Shown: positions 1 through 11,373, numbered from the stretch's first letter. The stretch is 64,000 nucleotides of DNA from Nocardioides caldifontis (GCF_008087345.1 NZ_ML701735.1:310001-374000); one strand, 5' to 3'. Notes: generated from the letters alone by a model not told the origin. Translations and numbers: made by a program.

Positions 1-374
1 CCCGCCCGGACGCAACCCCGGACGAGATCCGCGCGGCGGCACGGGCGGCGGACGCCGACGAGTTCGTCCGGCGGCTGCCGCGCGGGTACGCCACCCGGAT
101 CGGGCAGCGCGGCCGCTCGCTCTCCGGCGGCCAGCGCCAGCGGCTCGCGATCGCCCGCGCGCTGCTGCGCGACTCCCCCGTGCTGGTCCTCGACGAGCCG
201 ACCACCGGGCTCGACGCGGCCACCGCCCGACGGGTCCTGGAGCCGCTGCGCGCCGCCGCCCGGGACCGTACCGTCGTGGTCGTGACCCACGACCCCGTCG
301 CCCTCGAGGTCGCCGACCGCGTCGTCCGGCTCGCGCACGGCCGCGTCGTCACCCCGGAACCGGTGGCAGGCTGA
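1..374 (+). CDS. ABC transporter ATP-binding domain, C-terminal fragment
   Basis: This is the 3' end of an ABC transporter gene cut by the window edge; the open frame runs from base 3 to the TGA at 372-374. The translation shows the ABC signature LSGGQRQ, a Walker B strand ending VLVLDEP, a D-loop-like GLDAAT and the switch histidine in VVVTHD. The helical stretch before the signature resembles that of exporter-type (fused permease-ATPase) proteins, so this is probably the nucleotide-binding half of an exporter. The upstream membrane part lies outside the window and the substrate cannot be told. The kinase-like gene follows after one base, suggesting co-transcription. Confidence 0.85.
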   Translation, partial: RPDATPDEIRAAARAADADEFVRRLPRGYATRIGQRGRSLSGGQRQRLAIARALLRDSPVLVLDEPTTGLDAATARRVLEPLRAAARDRTVVVVTHDPVALEVADRVVRLAHGRVVTPEPVAG

Positions 375-375
375 C

Positions 376-1218
376 GTGTTGTTCCGGAGCCGCGAGCGCG
401 GCGTCGCAGGGCAGGTGCCGGTGGGCGAGGAGGTGCTCCCCGGCTACGAGGTCGTCGCGCTGCTGGCGCACGGCAAGCGGGTCGACACCTACGACGTCTG
501 GAGCACCGAGCGCGAGTGCCGCTGCATCGTGAAGGTCCTGCGTCCCGACCGCTGCCACGAGCCCGAGGCCCGCGCCGCCGTCGAGCGCGAGGGGCGGGTG
601 CTCCGCGAGCTGCAGCACCCGCACCTCGTGCGCTGCTACGAGGTGCACACCGGGCCGGTGCCGGCGATGGTCCTCGAGACGCTCACCGGCGCGACCCTCG
701 CTGCCCTGGTCGACGACGAGCCGCTCGGCGTCCGCGACTCGGCGCTGCTGGGGCTCCAGCTCTCCTCGGTGCTCGGCTACCTGCACCGCCACGGCTGGCT
801 CCACCTGGACGTGAAGCCGGAGAACGTGGTCGTCGAGCAGGGGAAGGCGACACTGCTGGACCTCAGCCTCGTCGGCCGGCCCGGCGACGGCCGCCCTGGT
901 GCCGGGACGCGTGGCTACCTGGCACCGGAGCAGGCGCTCGGCCGGGACCTCTCCCCTGCCACCGACGTCTGGGGGCTGGGCGTCACCCTGGTCGAGGCGC
1001 TCACCGGCGAGCAGCCGCACGGCGACGAGGCGACGTGGGACAGCCTGCCGCGGAGGCCGCTGCTGCACCGGCGCGCCCCACGGCCTCCAGGCCCGATCCC
1101 CGGCCTTCCCACGGCGTACGACGAGGTGCTGCGCCGCACGCTCGAGCGCGACCCGGCCGCCCGTCCGACCCTCGCCGAGCTCCGGGCCGTGCTGACCGCT
1201 GTGCTCGACGAGGAGTGA
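376..1218 (+). CDS. Small Ser/Thr protein kinase-like protein
   Basis: The product is 280 aa from a GTG start, one base after the ABC gene. It is a single eukaryotic-type kinase domain with no membrane segment or PASTA repeats, so it should be cytoplasmic. The catalytic loop HLDVKPEN is intact (Asp145, Lys147, Asn150), the VAIK-type lysine is probably Lys53 in IVKVL, and the APE motif is LAPE (183-185). The metal-binding DFG motif reads DLS (162-164), and the glycine-rich loop is nearly absent (AHGKRV near 31-36). Activity may therefore be low or altered. Its tight coupling to an ABC exporter suggests a linked role, which is inference. Confidence 0.8.
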   Translation: MLFRSRERGVAGQVPVGEEVLPGYEVVALLAHGKRVDTYDVWSTERECRCIVKVLRPDRCHEPEARAAVEREGRVLRELQHPHLVRCYEVHTGPVPAMVLETLTGATLAALVDDEPLGVRDSALLGLQLSSVLGYLHRHGWLHLDVKPENVVVEQGKATLLDLSLVGRPGDGRPGAGTRGYLAPEQALGRDLSPATDVWGLGVTLVEALTGEQPHGDEATWDSLPRRPLLHRRAPRPPGPIPGLPTAYDEVLRRTLERDPAARPTLAELRAVLTAVLDEE

Positions 1219-1955
1219 TCAGCCGGAGCGGAGCGCCTTGCGGAGGTCCTTGTTGAGCTGGGAGATCACGTCGAGCGGGATCTCCTTCGGGCAGGCCGCC
1301 GAGCACTCGCCGATGTTCGTGCAGTGGCCGAACCCCTCGTGGTCGTGCTGCGCGACCATCCCGAGCACCCGGCTGTGCCGCTCGGGCTGGCCCTGCGGCA
1401 GCTCACCGAGGTGGGTGATCTTGGCGCCGAGGAAGAGCGAGGCCGAGGCGTTCGGGCAGGCCGCCACGCAGGCGCCGCACGAGATGCAGGTGGCGGCGTC
1501 GAACGCGCGGTCGGCGTTCTCCTTCGGCACCGGGGTGGCGTGGGCGTCCGGGGCGGAGCCGGTGTTGACGCTGATGTAGCCGCCCGCCTGGATGATCCGG
1601 TCGAAGGCGCCTCGGTCGACGCAGAGGTCCTTCAGCACCGGGAACGCGTCCGCGCGCCACGGCTCGACGGTGATCGTGTCGCCGTCCTTGAACGACCGCA
1701 TGTGCAGCTGGCAGGCGGTGGTCTGCTCGGGGCCGTGTGCCTGGCCGTTGATCATGATCCCGCACATGCCGCAGATGCCCTCGCGGCAGTCGCTGTCGAA
1801 CGCGACCGGCTCCTCGTCGTTGGCGTTGAGCTGCTCGTTGAGCACGTCGAGCATCTCGAGGAACGACATGTCCTCGCTGACGTCGTCGAGGTCGTAGGTG
1901 CGCATCTCCCCCGCGACCTCGGAGTTGGGCTGGCGCCAGACCTTCAGGGTCAGTC

Positions 1956-1959
<4 letters not shown>
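1219..1959 (-). CDS. sdhB: Succinate dehydrogenase iron-sulfur subunit
   Basis: SdhB passes electrons from the flavin of SdhA to quinone through three iron-sulfur clusters at the inner face of the membrane. The 246-aa product has the 2Fe-2S ligands C58, C63, C66 and C83, then a bacterial ferredoxin-like half with C158, C161, C164, C168 and a second set C213, C219, C223. A longer in-frame reading exists upstream, but the start chosen is the GTG at 1959. It overlaps the sdhA stop as GTGA and gives the expected N-terminus RLTLKVWRQ. Gene order sdhC-sdhA-sdhB on the minus strand is an operon. Confidence 0.96.
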
Positions 1960-3956
<1,997 letters not shown>

Positions 3957-3976
3957 TCGGGTTGTCCTCACTCGAC

Positions 3977-4681
3977 TCAGTCGACGATGCCGAACAGCGC
4001 GGCCAGGGGCACGAGCGCGAAGCCGCCGGCCACCACGAGGGCGAGCGCGTAGCCCGCGAGGTTCCACGCGTGGCGCTGGGCCGGGGTGTTGGTCAGCCCC
4101 AGTGTCTGCGCGGCGCTCCAGGTGCCGTGGCGCAGGTGCATGGCGAGGGCCGCCATCGCGAGCAGGTAGACGACGCTGACCCACCAGTTCTCGGGGGCGA
4201 AGCTGTCGACCATCCGCGTGTAGGGGCTCTCGGGGTCCCCGCCGGGGTTGATCGTGTGCGTCGTCAGGTGGAGCAGGTGGAAGACGACGAAGAGCAGCAG
4301 CGCGGTCCCGCCCCAGCGCATGGTGCGCGAGGAAAGTGTCGCCACGGCGGCCTTCTTCACGACGTACTTCTGGCCGCGCGCGGCCGCGGCCCGCGCCCAC
4401 AGCTTGTACGCCGCCGTCGCGTGGACGACCAGTGCCAGCAGGAGCACGACGCGCATGATCCAGAGGAACCCCTCGTAGGGGAGGATCGGCTCGCCGAACT
4501 CACGCAGGTGGTGGGCGTACTCGTCGAACGAGTCCTGGCCCGCGAACACCTTGAGGTTGCCGTACATGTGGGCGAGCACGTAGCCGATGAAGATCAGCCC
4601 CGAGAGCGCCATCGCGAGCTTCCAGACGATGGTGGACGACCGGGCCCGGGACGCTGCGGCGCGGGTGGCAGTGGTGGTCAC
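3977..4681 (-). CDS. sdhC: Succinate dehydrogenase cytochrome b subunit
   Basis: This 234-aa membrane anchor has about five hydrophobic helices (roughly 20-40, 75-95, 118-140, 165-185 and 208-230). Several histidines near helix ends ([24 protein letters not shown]) are candidate haem ligands. It matches the single-polypeptide di-haem cytochrome b type that pairs with this class of SdhA/SdhB. The start is the GTG at 4681; no strong ribosome-binding site is visible, with only GGAAGG about 15 bases upstream. It is the first gene of sdhCAB, with sdhA starting 20 bp downstream. Confidence 0.92.
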   Translation of the reverse strand: MTTTATRAAASRARSSTIVWKLAMALSGLIFIGYVLAHMYGNLKVFAGQDSFDEYAHHLREFGEPILPYEGFLWIMRVVLLLALVVHATAAYKLWARAAAARGQKYVVKKAAVATLSSRTMRWGGTALLLFVVFHLLHLTTHTINPGGDPESPYTRMVDSFAPENWWVSVVYLLAMAALAMHLRHGTWSAAQTLGLTNTPAQRHAWNLAGYALALVVAGGFALVPLAALFGIVD

Positions 4682-4743
4682 GGAGACAAACTAAACCTTC
4701 CACTCGGTGGACCGGCTGGCCCGGGGTTGTGACATAGCCTTCG

Positions 4744-4757
4744 TTACCCACTGGTAA
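4744..4757. promoter_or_regulatory. Palindrome TTACC-N4-GGTAA upstream of sdhC
   Basis: A perfect 5-bp inverted repeat, TTACC CACT GGTAA, lies 62 bp upstream of the sdhC start. It is in the 286-bp gap between the divergent sdh operon and the M23 peptidase gene. It looks like a dimeric repressor site that could control sdhCAB. No matching regulator is identifiable in the window, so the role is inferred from position only. Confidence 0.35.
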
Positions 4758-4967
4758 TCAGCGGGTGACGGGCGTGCGGTTCGTCCCGACCCGGGCCGTT
4801 CGAGCCGAATGCCGTACCCCGGGTGATCAAGGTCTAACCCCAGATGTCCGATCCTCTGTTGTCGACACCGGGCCCTACCCCGTACGGTCGGCGACTTGGA
4901 CGGCCGACCTGATCGGCTGCCCGCGCACGACGCACGACCGACCTGTCCGCCGCACCCAGGAGACCGC

Positions 4968-5834
4968 TTGCCCCGCCGCTCCACCGGAAAGCACGCCGCG
5001 CCCCGCTCGACCAGGAGCGCCCGGCGCCCGGAGGGCACCCCGGCCGGAGGCCGGCACCGCGCTGCGCCGTCGCCGACGTCGCACTCGCGTGTCGTGTCCG
5101 CCGCCCCCCGCGTGCTCGGCGCCGCCGCGCTCGCGGTCGCGACCACCGGCGCCGTCCACTCCGCCGCCCCCGGCAGCGGGGCCGCCGCGACGTCGGCCGC
5201 CACCGGCACCGGCTCGACCGCGTTCACCGTCTCCGCTCCCGCCGAGCTCCAACGCAGCGTGCTGATCGACCGCAGCGCCCGCCCGAGCCGTGACTCGGCG
5301 CGCGAGGTGCTCGGCCGCGCCGCCGGGAAGCAGCTCGGCACGCCGCGCGGCGGCCAGGGCCGCCAGAGCAACGGCAACGCCCGCGAGCTGGCGAAGGACG
5401 CCGAGCAGGCCGCGAAGAAGCTCGCGGAGAACGGCTGGGTGCTGCCGCTCGAGCCGGGGAGCTACCGGCTCACCGCCCGGTTCGGCGAGTGCAGCGGTCT
5501 CTGGTCGCACTGCCACACCGGCCTCGACTTCGCCGCCCCGAGCGGCACCCCGGTCAAGGCCGTCGCCGGCGGCACCGTCAGCGAGACGTCGTACGCCGGC
5601 GCCTACGGGAACCGGGTCGTCCTCACCCTCGAGGACGGCACCGAGCTCTGGTTCTGCCACCTGACCGACTTCGCCGTCGGCGGTGGCGAGACCGTGGCGC
5701 CCGGCCAGGTCATCGGCTCCGTCGGCTCGACCGGCAACAGCACCGGCCCGCACCTGCACGTCGAGGTGCGCCCCGGCGGCGGCGACGCCGTCGACCCCTA
5801 CGACGCGTTCACGGTCAACGGCGTCCAGCCCTGA
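4968..5834 (+). CDS. Secreted M23 family metallopeptidase
   Basis: A probable cell-wall endopeptidase of 288 aa. The chosen start is TTG at 4968 because AGGAG sits directly upstream; an in-frame ATG at 4896 lacks such a site. A basic N-terminus is followed by a hydrophobic segment near 45-65 (signal peptide or anchor), then a Ser/Thr/Ala-rich and helical linker (about 95-160). The LytM/M23 domain follows, with zinc ligands H183 and D187 (HTGLD) and the HLH motif H262/H264, plus the usual GNSTGPHLH approach. H231 in FCHLTD corresponds to the additional catalytic histidine. It faces the helicase gene tail to tail. Confidence 0.9.
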   Translation: MPRRSTGKHAAPRSTRSARRPEGTPAGGRHRAAPSPTSHSRVVSAAPRVLGAAALAVATTGAVHSAAPGSGAAATSAATGTGSTAFTVSAPAELQRSVLIDRSARPSRDSAREVLGRAAGKQLGTPRGGQGRQSNGNARELAKDAEQAAKKLAENGWVLPLEPGSYRLTARFGECSGLWSHCHTGLDFAAPSGTPVKAVAGGTVSETSYAGAYGNRVVLTLEDGTELWFCHLTDFAVGGGETVAPGQVIGSVGSTGNSTGPHLHVEVRPGGGDAVDPYDAFTVNGVQP

Positions 5835-5835
5835 C

Positions 5836-8259
5836 CTAGAGCTTCTCGACCGGGGCGTAGCGGAGCAGCAGCCGCTTCACGCCCTGCGAGCCGAAGTCGA
5901 TCGACGCCACGGCCTTGTCGCCGGCACCCTCGACCGTCACCACCGTGCCGAGCCCGAACGAGTCGTGGGTGACCCGGTCGCCCCCGGCCAGCGACGGCAC
6001 CTCGCGCTTCGCCTTCCGCTCGGCGTCGGCCTTGGCGGCCGCTGAGCCGAACCGAGGTGATCTGGCGACCGGCCGGCTGGGCAGCGTCGGCATGACGCTG
6101 CGTGACCAGGACGTCTGCTCCTCCGCCGTGCGGCGCCAGTCGACGAGGTCGGTCGGGATCTCGTCGAGGAACCGCGACGCCGGGTTGTGCGAGGGAGCGC
6201 CCCACGCCGAGCGGACGACCGCACGGGAGAGGTAGAGCCGCTGCTGGGCGCGGGTGAGCCCGACGTAGGCGAGCCGGCGCTCCTCCTCCAGCTCGGGCTG
6301 GTCGCCCAGCGAGCGCATGTGCGGGAAGACCCCGTCCTCCAGCCCGGTGAGGAACACGACCGGGAACTCCAGCCCCTTGGCGGTGTGGAGGGTCATCAGC
6401 GTGACGACGCCGGACTCCTCCCCGGCGTTGTCGGGGATCTGGTCGGAGTCGGCGACCAGCGCGACCCGCTCGAGGAACTCCGGCACCCCCGGGGCGGCCG
6501 GCGCCAGGTCGGCGGGGTCGGCCGAGGGCGGCGCCACCGGCTCGTCGGCGAACTCGCGCGCCACGGCGACGAGCTCGGCGAGGTTCTCCACCCTCGTCTC
6601 GTCCTGCGGGTCGTCGCTGTTCTCCAGCTCGGTGAGGTAGCCGCTGCGCGCCAGGGTCTGCTCGAGGACGACGTCGGCGCGCTCCCCCGCCTCGACCATC
6701 GACATCAGCTCCTCGACGACGTCGACGAAGCCGCGGATCGCGGTCACCGACCGGGTGGCGATGCCGGGAGCCTGGTCGGCGCGGCGCAGCGCCTCCCAGA
6801 AGGTGGTGCCGTCGCGGCGGGCGAGCGCCTCGACGCACGCCTCCGCCCGCTCGCCGATCCCCCGCTTCGGCACGTTGAGCACCCGCCGCAGGCTGATCTC
6901 GTCGGCCGGGTTGACCAGCATCCGGAGGTAGGCGAGCGCGTCGCGGACCTCGCGCCGCTCGTAGAACCGCACGCCGCCCACGACCTTGTACGGCATGCCG
7001 ACGCGGATGAAGACCTCTTCGAACACACGGGACTGGGCATTGGTGCGGTAGAAGACCGCGACGTCGCGCGGCCGCGCCAGCCCCTCGTCGGTGAGCCGGT
7101 CGACCTCCTCGGCGACGAACCGCGCCTCGTCGTGCTCGTCGTCGCCGACGTAGCCCACGATCCGCTCGCCCTCGCCCGCGTCGGACCAGAGGTTCTTCGC
7201 CTTGCGCCCCCGGTTGCGGCTGATCACCGCGTTGGCGGCGGTCAGGATGTTCTGCGTGGAGCGGTAGTTCTGCTCGAGCAGGATCGTGCGCGCCTCGGGG
7301 AAGTCCTCCTCGAACTGGAGGATGTTGCGGATGTTCGCCCCGCGGAAGGCGTAGATCGACTGGTCGGCGTCGCCGACGACCATCAGCTCCGAGGGGTCGA
7401 CGGCCGCGTCGCCCTCCGGGCCGGCGGCTGCACCGGCCACCGTGTGGCCGCAGAGCTCGCGGACGAGGGCGTACTGCGCGTGGTTGGTGTCCTGGTACTC
7501 GTCCACGAGCACGTGGCGGAACCGGCGCCGGTAGACCTCGCGGACCTCGGGGAACGCCTGGAACAGGTGGACGGTCATCATGATCAGGTCGTCGAAGTCC
7601 AGCGCGTTGGCGGCCCGGAGCCGCTGCTGGTACATCCCGTAAGCCTCGGCGTACACCTCCTCGACGCCGTTCTTCGCGGCCGCCCGAGCGCCCTCGTGGT
7701 CGACCAGCTCGTTCTTCTGGTTCGACACCCAGTTGAGGACGGCCTTGGGCGGGTAGCGCTTGGGGTCGAGCTCGAGCTCCTTGCACACCAGCGTCATCAG
7801 CCGCTTGGAGTCGGCGGCGTCGTAGATCGAGAACCCGGACTTGAAGCCGAACCTCTCGACCTCCTTGCGGAGGATCCGGACGCAGGCGGAGTGGAAGGTC
7901 GAGACCCACATGATCCGCGCGCGCCGGCCGACGAGCTCCTCGACCCGCTCGCGCATCTCGGCCGCGGCCTTGTTGGTGAAGGTGATCGCCAGGATCGACC
8001 CCGGGTGGGCTCCCCGCTCGGAGATCAGCCACGCGATGCGCCGGGTCAGCACCCGGGTCTTGCCGGAGCCGGCGCCGGCGACGACGAGGAGCGGCGGGCC
8101 GGCGTGGGTCACGGCGGCGCGCTGGGGTTCGTTGAGCCCCTCGAGCAGCTCCTCGGGGGTCACCTTGCGGCGCTTGGTGGCGGGGCGACCGTCCGGCCGG
8201 TCGCCACGCTCGGCCGGGAAGAGCGCCTGCTCCTCGGGGGTGGTCCGTGGGGTGGTCAT
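5836..8259 (-). CDS. pcrA: UvrD/PcrA-type ATP-dependent DNA helicase
   Basis: A superfamily 1A 3'-5' DNA helicase for repair and replication restart, about 807 aa. The Q-motif region LNEPQRAAV is followed by Walker A AGAGSGKT (61-68), TFTNKAA (motif Ia), the Walker B DEYQDTN and motif III GDADQSIYAFRGA. Further motifs are QNYRST (IV), TLHTAKGLEFPVVF (V) and VGLTRAQ (VI). The C-terminus ends in a basic and Gly/Val beta region such as the RNA-polymerase/UvrB-interacting Tudor-like tail of PcrA. The start is uncertain: the ATG at 8259 is used here, and an ATG at 8307 adds 16 residues. It is convergent with the M23 gene. Confidence 0.95.
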   Translation of the reverse strand: MTTPRTTPEEQALFPAERGDRPDGRPATKRRKVTPEELLEGLNEPQRAAVTHAGPPLLVVAGAGSGKTRVLTRRIAWLISERGAHPGSILAITFTNKAAAEMRERVEELVGRRARIMWVSTFHSACVRILRKEVERFGFKSGFSIYDAADSKRLMTLVCKELELDPKRYPPKAVLNWVSNQKNELVDHEGARAAAKNGVEEVYAEAYGMYQQRLRAANALDFDDLIMMTVHLFQAFPEVREVYRRRFRHVLVDEYQDTNHAQYALVRELCGHTVAGAAAGPEGDAAVDPSELMVVGDADQSIYAFRGANIRNILQFEEDFPEARTILLEQNYRSTQNILTAANAVISRNRGRKAKNLWSDAGEGERIVGYVGDDEHDEARFVAEEVDRLTDEGLARPRDVAVFYRTNAQSRVFEEVFIRVGMPYKVVGGVRFYERREVRDALAYLRMLVNPADEISLRRVLNVPKRGIGERAEACVEALARRDGTTFWEALRRADQAPGIATRSVTAIRGFVDVVEELMSMVEAGERADVVLEQTLARSGYLTELENSDDPQDETRVENLAELVAVAREFADEPVAPPSADPADLAPAAPGVPEFLERVALVADSDQIPDNAGEESGVVTLMTLHTAKGLEFPVVFLTGLEDGVFPHMRSLGDQPELEEERRLAYVGLTRAQQRLYLSRAVVRSAWGAPSHNPASRFLDEIPTDLVDWRRTAEEQTSWSRSVMPTLPSRPVARSPRFGSAAAKADAERKAKREVPSLAGGDRVTHDSFGLGTVVTVEGAGDKAVASIDFGSQGVKRLLLRYAPVEKL

Positions 8260-8378
8260 CCGGGAGGGCTGCCTGCCGTGCGGGAGGGGGACGGGGAACG
8301 CGCTCATGTCGAGGCCCACCCTACGTCCGGCCACGGACGGTTCCGGACGGCTCGGGGCCGGGGCCGGTCACCGTGTTG

Positions 8379-9293
8379 TCACCGTCCGTCGGCCGAGAAG
8401 TGGTGCAGGTCCGAGACCGAGCGGAAGGTCCCGCCCCAGGTCCAGCCGACCTGCTCGAACGCGCGGACGACCACCCCGTCGGGGTGGATCATCCCGGGAC
8501 GCCGCCACGAGCGGTCGGTGTAGGCGCTCGCCAGCTCGGGCAGCACGAGGTCGCCCTTGGTGTACGGGTTGTTGAACGGGTTGAGGTCGACGGCGAGCCC
8601 GTAGGCGTGGGCGGACCAGCTCGTCGTGCCCACCGACGGCCGGCAGGCGTACGCCGCGGTGTTGTTGCCGTCGCCGGTCGGCGGCGCGTCCAGGTCGGCC
8701 TGGGTGACCAGCCGCATCTCCTCGATCGGGAACCGGGCGTCGTGGAGGGTGCGGAAGACCTCCACCACGTCGTCGGCGACCGACGCGTTGACCACCATCT
8801 GGCCGGTGTGCCGCTCGCCGTCGAAGCCGACGAACGAGAGCCGCAGCTCGCGCAGCTCGTCGAGCGGGACCGGGCACCCCGGCGACCATGCCAGGCGGGT
8901 ACGCCGGACGAACGCCGGCGTCACCGGGTGGACCGATCCCTCGAACCGGTCGGAGGTCGGCGGCGGCAGCACGTCGACGGTGCGCAGCCGGCGCACCCGC
9001 AGCTCGCGCGGCGTCCGCAGCACCTGGCCGAACCCGTCGGCGCGGAGCGGCAGGGGGCTGGCGCCGACCTCCCAGGTGTCGAACCGCTCGGCCGGCTCCG
9101 TGGGCTCGGTCGTCCCGGTCGGTCCGGTGGGCTCGGGGGACTTCTCCTGGGTCGACCGGCTCGGCGAGGGCTCGGGCCGGGCCGTGGGTGGCGTGTCGCT
9201 GCAACCGGCGAGCACGCCGCCGGCGAGCAGCAGGGCGAGGAGCTGGGCGGGGAGCAGGGCGAGCTTCAGGCCGGGGGGACGAGGTGCGACCAC
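8379..9293 (-). CDS. Lipoprotein M15-type peptidase (VanY/D,D-carboxypeptidase-like)
   Basis: A 304-aa predicted lipoprotein. Residues 1-30 form a signal with the lipobox LAGC, followed by a long Pro/Ser/Thr-rich linker. The C-terminal third is an M15 peptidase fold: SAHAYGLAVDLNP gives the zinc ligands His and Asp of the SxHxxGxAxD motif, and DLHHFS near the C-terminus supplies the last histidine. Such enzymes trim peptidoglycan stem peptides outside the cell. The start is GTG at 9293, sharing one base with the stop of the gene before it, so the two form an operon. The middle region (about 100-170) is not recognised. Confidence 0.85.
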   Translation of the reverse strand: MVAPRPPGLKLALLPAQLLALLLAGGVLAGCSDTPPTARPEPSPSRSTQEKSPEPTGPTGTTEPTEPAERFDTWEVGASPLPLRADGFGQVLRTPRELRVRRLRTVDVLPPPTSDRFEGSVHPVTPAFVRRTRLAWSPGCPVPLDELRELRLSFVGFDGERHTGQMVVNASVADDVVEVFRTLHDARFPIEEMRLVTQADLDAPPTGDGNNTAAYACRPSVGTTSWSAHAYGLAVDLNPFNNPYTKGDLVLPELASAYTDRSWRRPGMIHPDGVVVRAFEQVGWTWGGTFRSVSDLHHFSADGR

Positions 9294-9634
9294 TAGCCCC
9301 AGAATACGGCGACGCCGACGTTCAGCGCGGTGAGCGCCAGCATGGTCCCGAAGACCGCGCCGGACAGCGGCTGCTTGCGGCGGGCCACGGCGAGCACGCC
9401 GATCACCAGCGCGACGAGCAGCTTGACCCCGACCTTGGCGTGGTCGACGTCGGCGTCGTCCATCTCGTTGACCCCGACGAGCAGGACCCCGGTCACCAGC
9501 TGGGTGAGCACGCCGTGCAGCACCGCCGGGTTGACCACCCGCTCGGTGGCACGCAGCTGCGTGAACAGCCCGCCGAAGAGCGCGGCGAGGCCGAGGAAGT
9601 GCAGGAACAGCAGGATGTCGTGGACGAGCTCCAT
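9293..9634 (-). CDS. Small integral membrane protein
   Basis: A 113-aa protein with four likely transmembrane segments (about 5-25, 40-57, 69-85 and 92-111). The loop between the second and third contains the acidic stretch EMDDADVD followed by HAKVGVKLL. The pattern of a conserved His/Lys after the second helix recalls small uncharacterised DUF-type membrane proteins of actinobacteria, but I do not recognise a function. It starts with ATG at 9634 and its stop overlaps the start of the M15 lipoprotein gene, suggesting joint expression and perhaps a cell-envelope role. Confidence 0.7.
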   Translation of the reverse strand: MELVHDILLFLHFLGLAALFGGLFTQLRATERVVNPAVLHGVLTQLVTGVLLVGVNEMDDADVDHAKVGVKLLVALVIGVLAVARRKQPLSGAVFGTMLALTALNVGVAVFWG

Positions 9635-9654
9635 GGCCCGGATGCTAGGTCGGT

Positions 9655-11328
9655 TCAGGACCTTCGTCGGCCGCGTCCCGTGGCGGGTGTGGCCCGGAAC
9701 ACGGGCGGGAGGTACCTCACCATCAGCGCCGACCAGGTGACGTGGGTCAGGGCCGGGGCCAGCAGCCCGCCGGTGGCCCGTCGCTGCAGGGCCCAGAGCC
9801 CGCCCATGAACCCGGCGGCGAGCACCAGCGCGGGGTTGCGGGTCGGCAGCGTCGCGAGCACGTAGACCGCGGTGGTGCCCACGACGGCGTGCCGCTCGTC
9901 GATGGCGGCGTAGACCGCGCCCCGGAAGAAGACCTCCTCGGCGACACCGTTGGCGAGCGTCGTGGCGAGCACGAGCCGGTCGTCACCCTCCTCGGCGAAC
10001 CGGAGCACCGAGCTGATCGCGGTGCGCAGCGGCGGCACCTGCCGCGCGACGAGCGCCGCCCCGTAGAAGAACCCGAAGGCGCCGAGCCCGGTCAGCACGG
10101 GGACCGCGACGGGCCGACGGACGGTGCGGTCACGGGACTCGACCCAGCCGAGGTGCAGCGGGCCCGACACCAGCCCTCCGGCGGTCCAGACGCCGGCCAC
10201 GGTCAGCGTCGTGGCGTAGAACGCCCGCGATCCCGGCCTCGTCGACAGCCCCGCCGCGAGCAGCGCCGCCCCGGCCACCGACGTCGCCGCCACCACGCGG
10301 CGCCGGCGGCGGACGACCTCGTCGGGCTCGTGGTGGTGCACCGGCACGGTGTGGTCGAGCGGCATCGGCAGCTTGCCGCGCAGCCGCTGCAGCAGGCTGC
10401 GCGGGCGCTCCTCCCCCGCGTGCCGCTCGCGCAGCGCGTCCCGGACCGCGTCGTCGAAGCTCCGCCGCTCGAACGGGAGGAGCCGGTGCAGCGCGTCGTC
10501 CTCGACGACGACCTCGTTGACCATCGAGTCGACCAGCGAGCGCCCGGCCTCGGTATCGACGTCGGTGATCAGGCTCAGCCAGTGGGAAGAGAGCCGGGGC
10601 GAGAGCATCGGCACCGGCAGGAGCACCAGGGGTCGCCCTTCGACCGCAGCCACCCGCCGCATCATGTCGGAGTAGCGGAGCACCTCCTCGCCGCCGACCT
10701 CGAACGCGCGCCCCTCCGTGGCCGGCTCGCCGAGCACCCCCACCAGGTAACGGACGACGTCGGCGACCGCGATCGGCTGGGTCCTGGTGCTCACCCACCG
10801 CGGCGTCACCATCAACGGCAGCCGCTCGACGAGCTGCCGGGTCATCTCCCACGACAACCCGCCGTGGCCGATCACGATCCCCGCGCGCAGCGTGGTCACC
10901 GGCACGCCGCCCTCGCCGAGCAACCGCTCCACCTCGCGCCGGCTGCGCAGGTGCGGCGAGAGCCGGTCGTCGTCGCGGCCGAGCCCGCCGAGGTAGACGA
11001 TCCGCCGCACGCCGGCCTCCGCGGCCGCCCTCCCGAAGGCGCGCGCCGCCTCCGCGTCGAGCCGCTCGAAGTCCGCCGACGCCAGGGAGTGCACCAGGTA
11101 GTACGCGACGTCGCACCCCTCGAGCGCTGCGGGGAGCGACGCCGGGTCGTGCACGTCCCCGGCGACCGGCCGGCCCACCCCGACGTACGACGAGGGGCGG
11201 CGCGTCATCGCGACGACGTCGTAGCCGGCCTCCACCAGCGCGGGGCAGAGCCGTCGTCCCACGAACCCGGACGCCCCGGCGACCAGGACACGCGGGCGGG
11301 GCTGTCGGGCTGCGGGGGCCGCGGTCAT
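9655..11328 (-). CDS. Fusion of NAD(P)-binding SDR-like domain and CPBP membrane protease-like domain
   Basis: A 557-aa two-part protein. Residues about 10-300 form an atypical short-chain dehydrogenase/NmrA-like Rossmann domain: VLVAGASGFVGRRL nucleotide loop, DVAYYLVHS and a VYLGGLG strand. A linker of about 60 residues follows. Several membrane helices come next, with CPBP/Abi motifs: EEVFFRG (EExxxR), then FMGGLWALQRR and LAPALTHVTW supplying the downstream histidine. CPBP proteins are putative intramembrane metalloproteases related to Rce1. The ATG at 11328 is chosen over an ATG-less upstream extension. The pairing of these domains is unusual. It is divergent from the SRPBCC gene. Confidence 0.82.
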   Translation of the reverse strand: MTAAPAARQPRPRVLVAGASGFVGRRLCPALVEAGYDVVAMTRRPSSYVGVGRPVAGDVHDPASLPAALEGCDVAYYLVHSLASADFERLDAEAARAFGRAAAEAGVRRIVYLGGLGRDDDRLSPHLRSRREVERLLGEGGVPVTTLRAGIVIGHGGLSWEMTRQLVERLPLMVTPRWVSTRTQPIAVADVVRYLVGVLGEPATEGRAFEVGGEEVLRYSDMMRRVAAVEGRPLVLLPVPMLSPRLSSHWLSLITDVDTEAGRSLVDSMVNEVVVEDDALHRLLPFERRSFDDAVRDALRERHAGEERPRSLLQRLRGKLPMPLDHTVPVHHHEPDEVVRRRRRVVAATSVAGAALLAAGLSTRPGSRAFYATTLTVAGVWTAGGLVSGPLHLGWVESRDRTVRRPVAVPVLTGLGAFGFFYGAALVARQVPPLRTAISSVLRFAEEGDDRLVLATTLANGVAEEVFFRGAVYAAIDERHAVVGTTAVYVLATLPTRNPALVLAAGFMGGLWALQRRATGGLLAPALTHVTWSALMVRYLPPVFRATPATGRGRRRS

Positions 11329-11373
11329 CCCGCCACGATAGGGAGCGGCTCCCAACCCGAGAGAGGACGAACG

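Noticed and set aside
6187-8523. Long plus-strand frame opposite the helicase
   Set aside because: Shadow of the pcrA gene; no domain, no ribosome-binding site.
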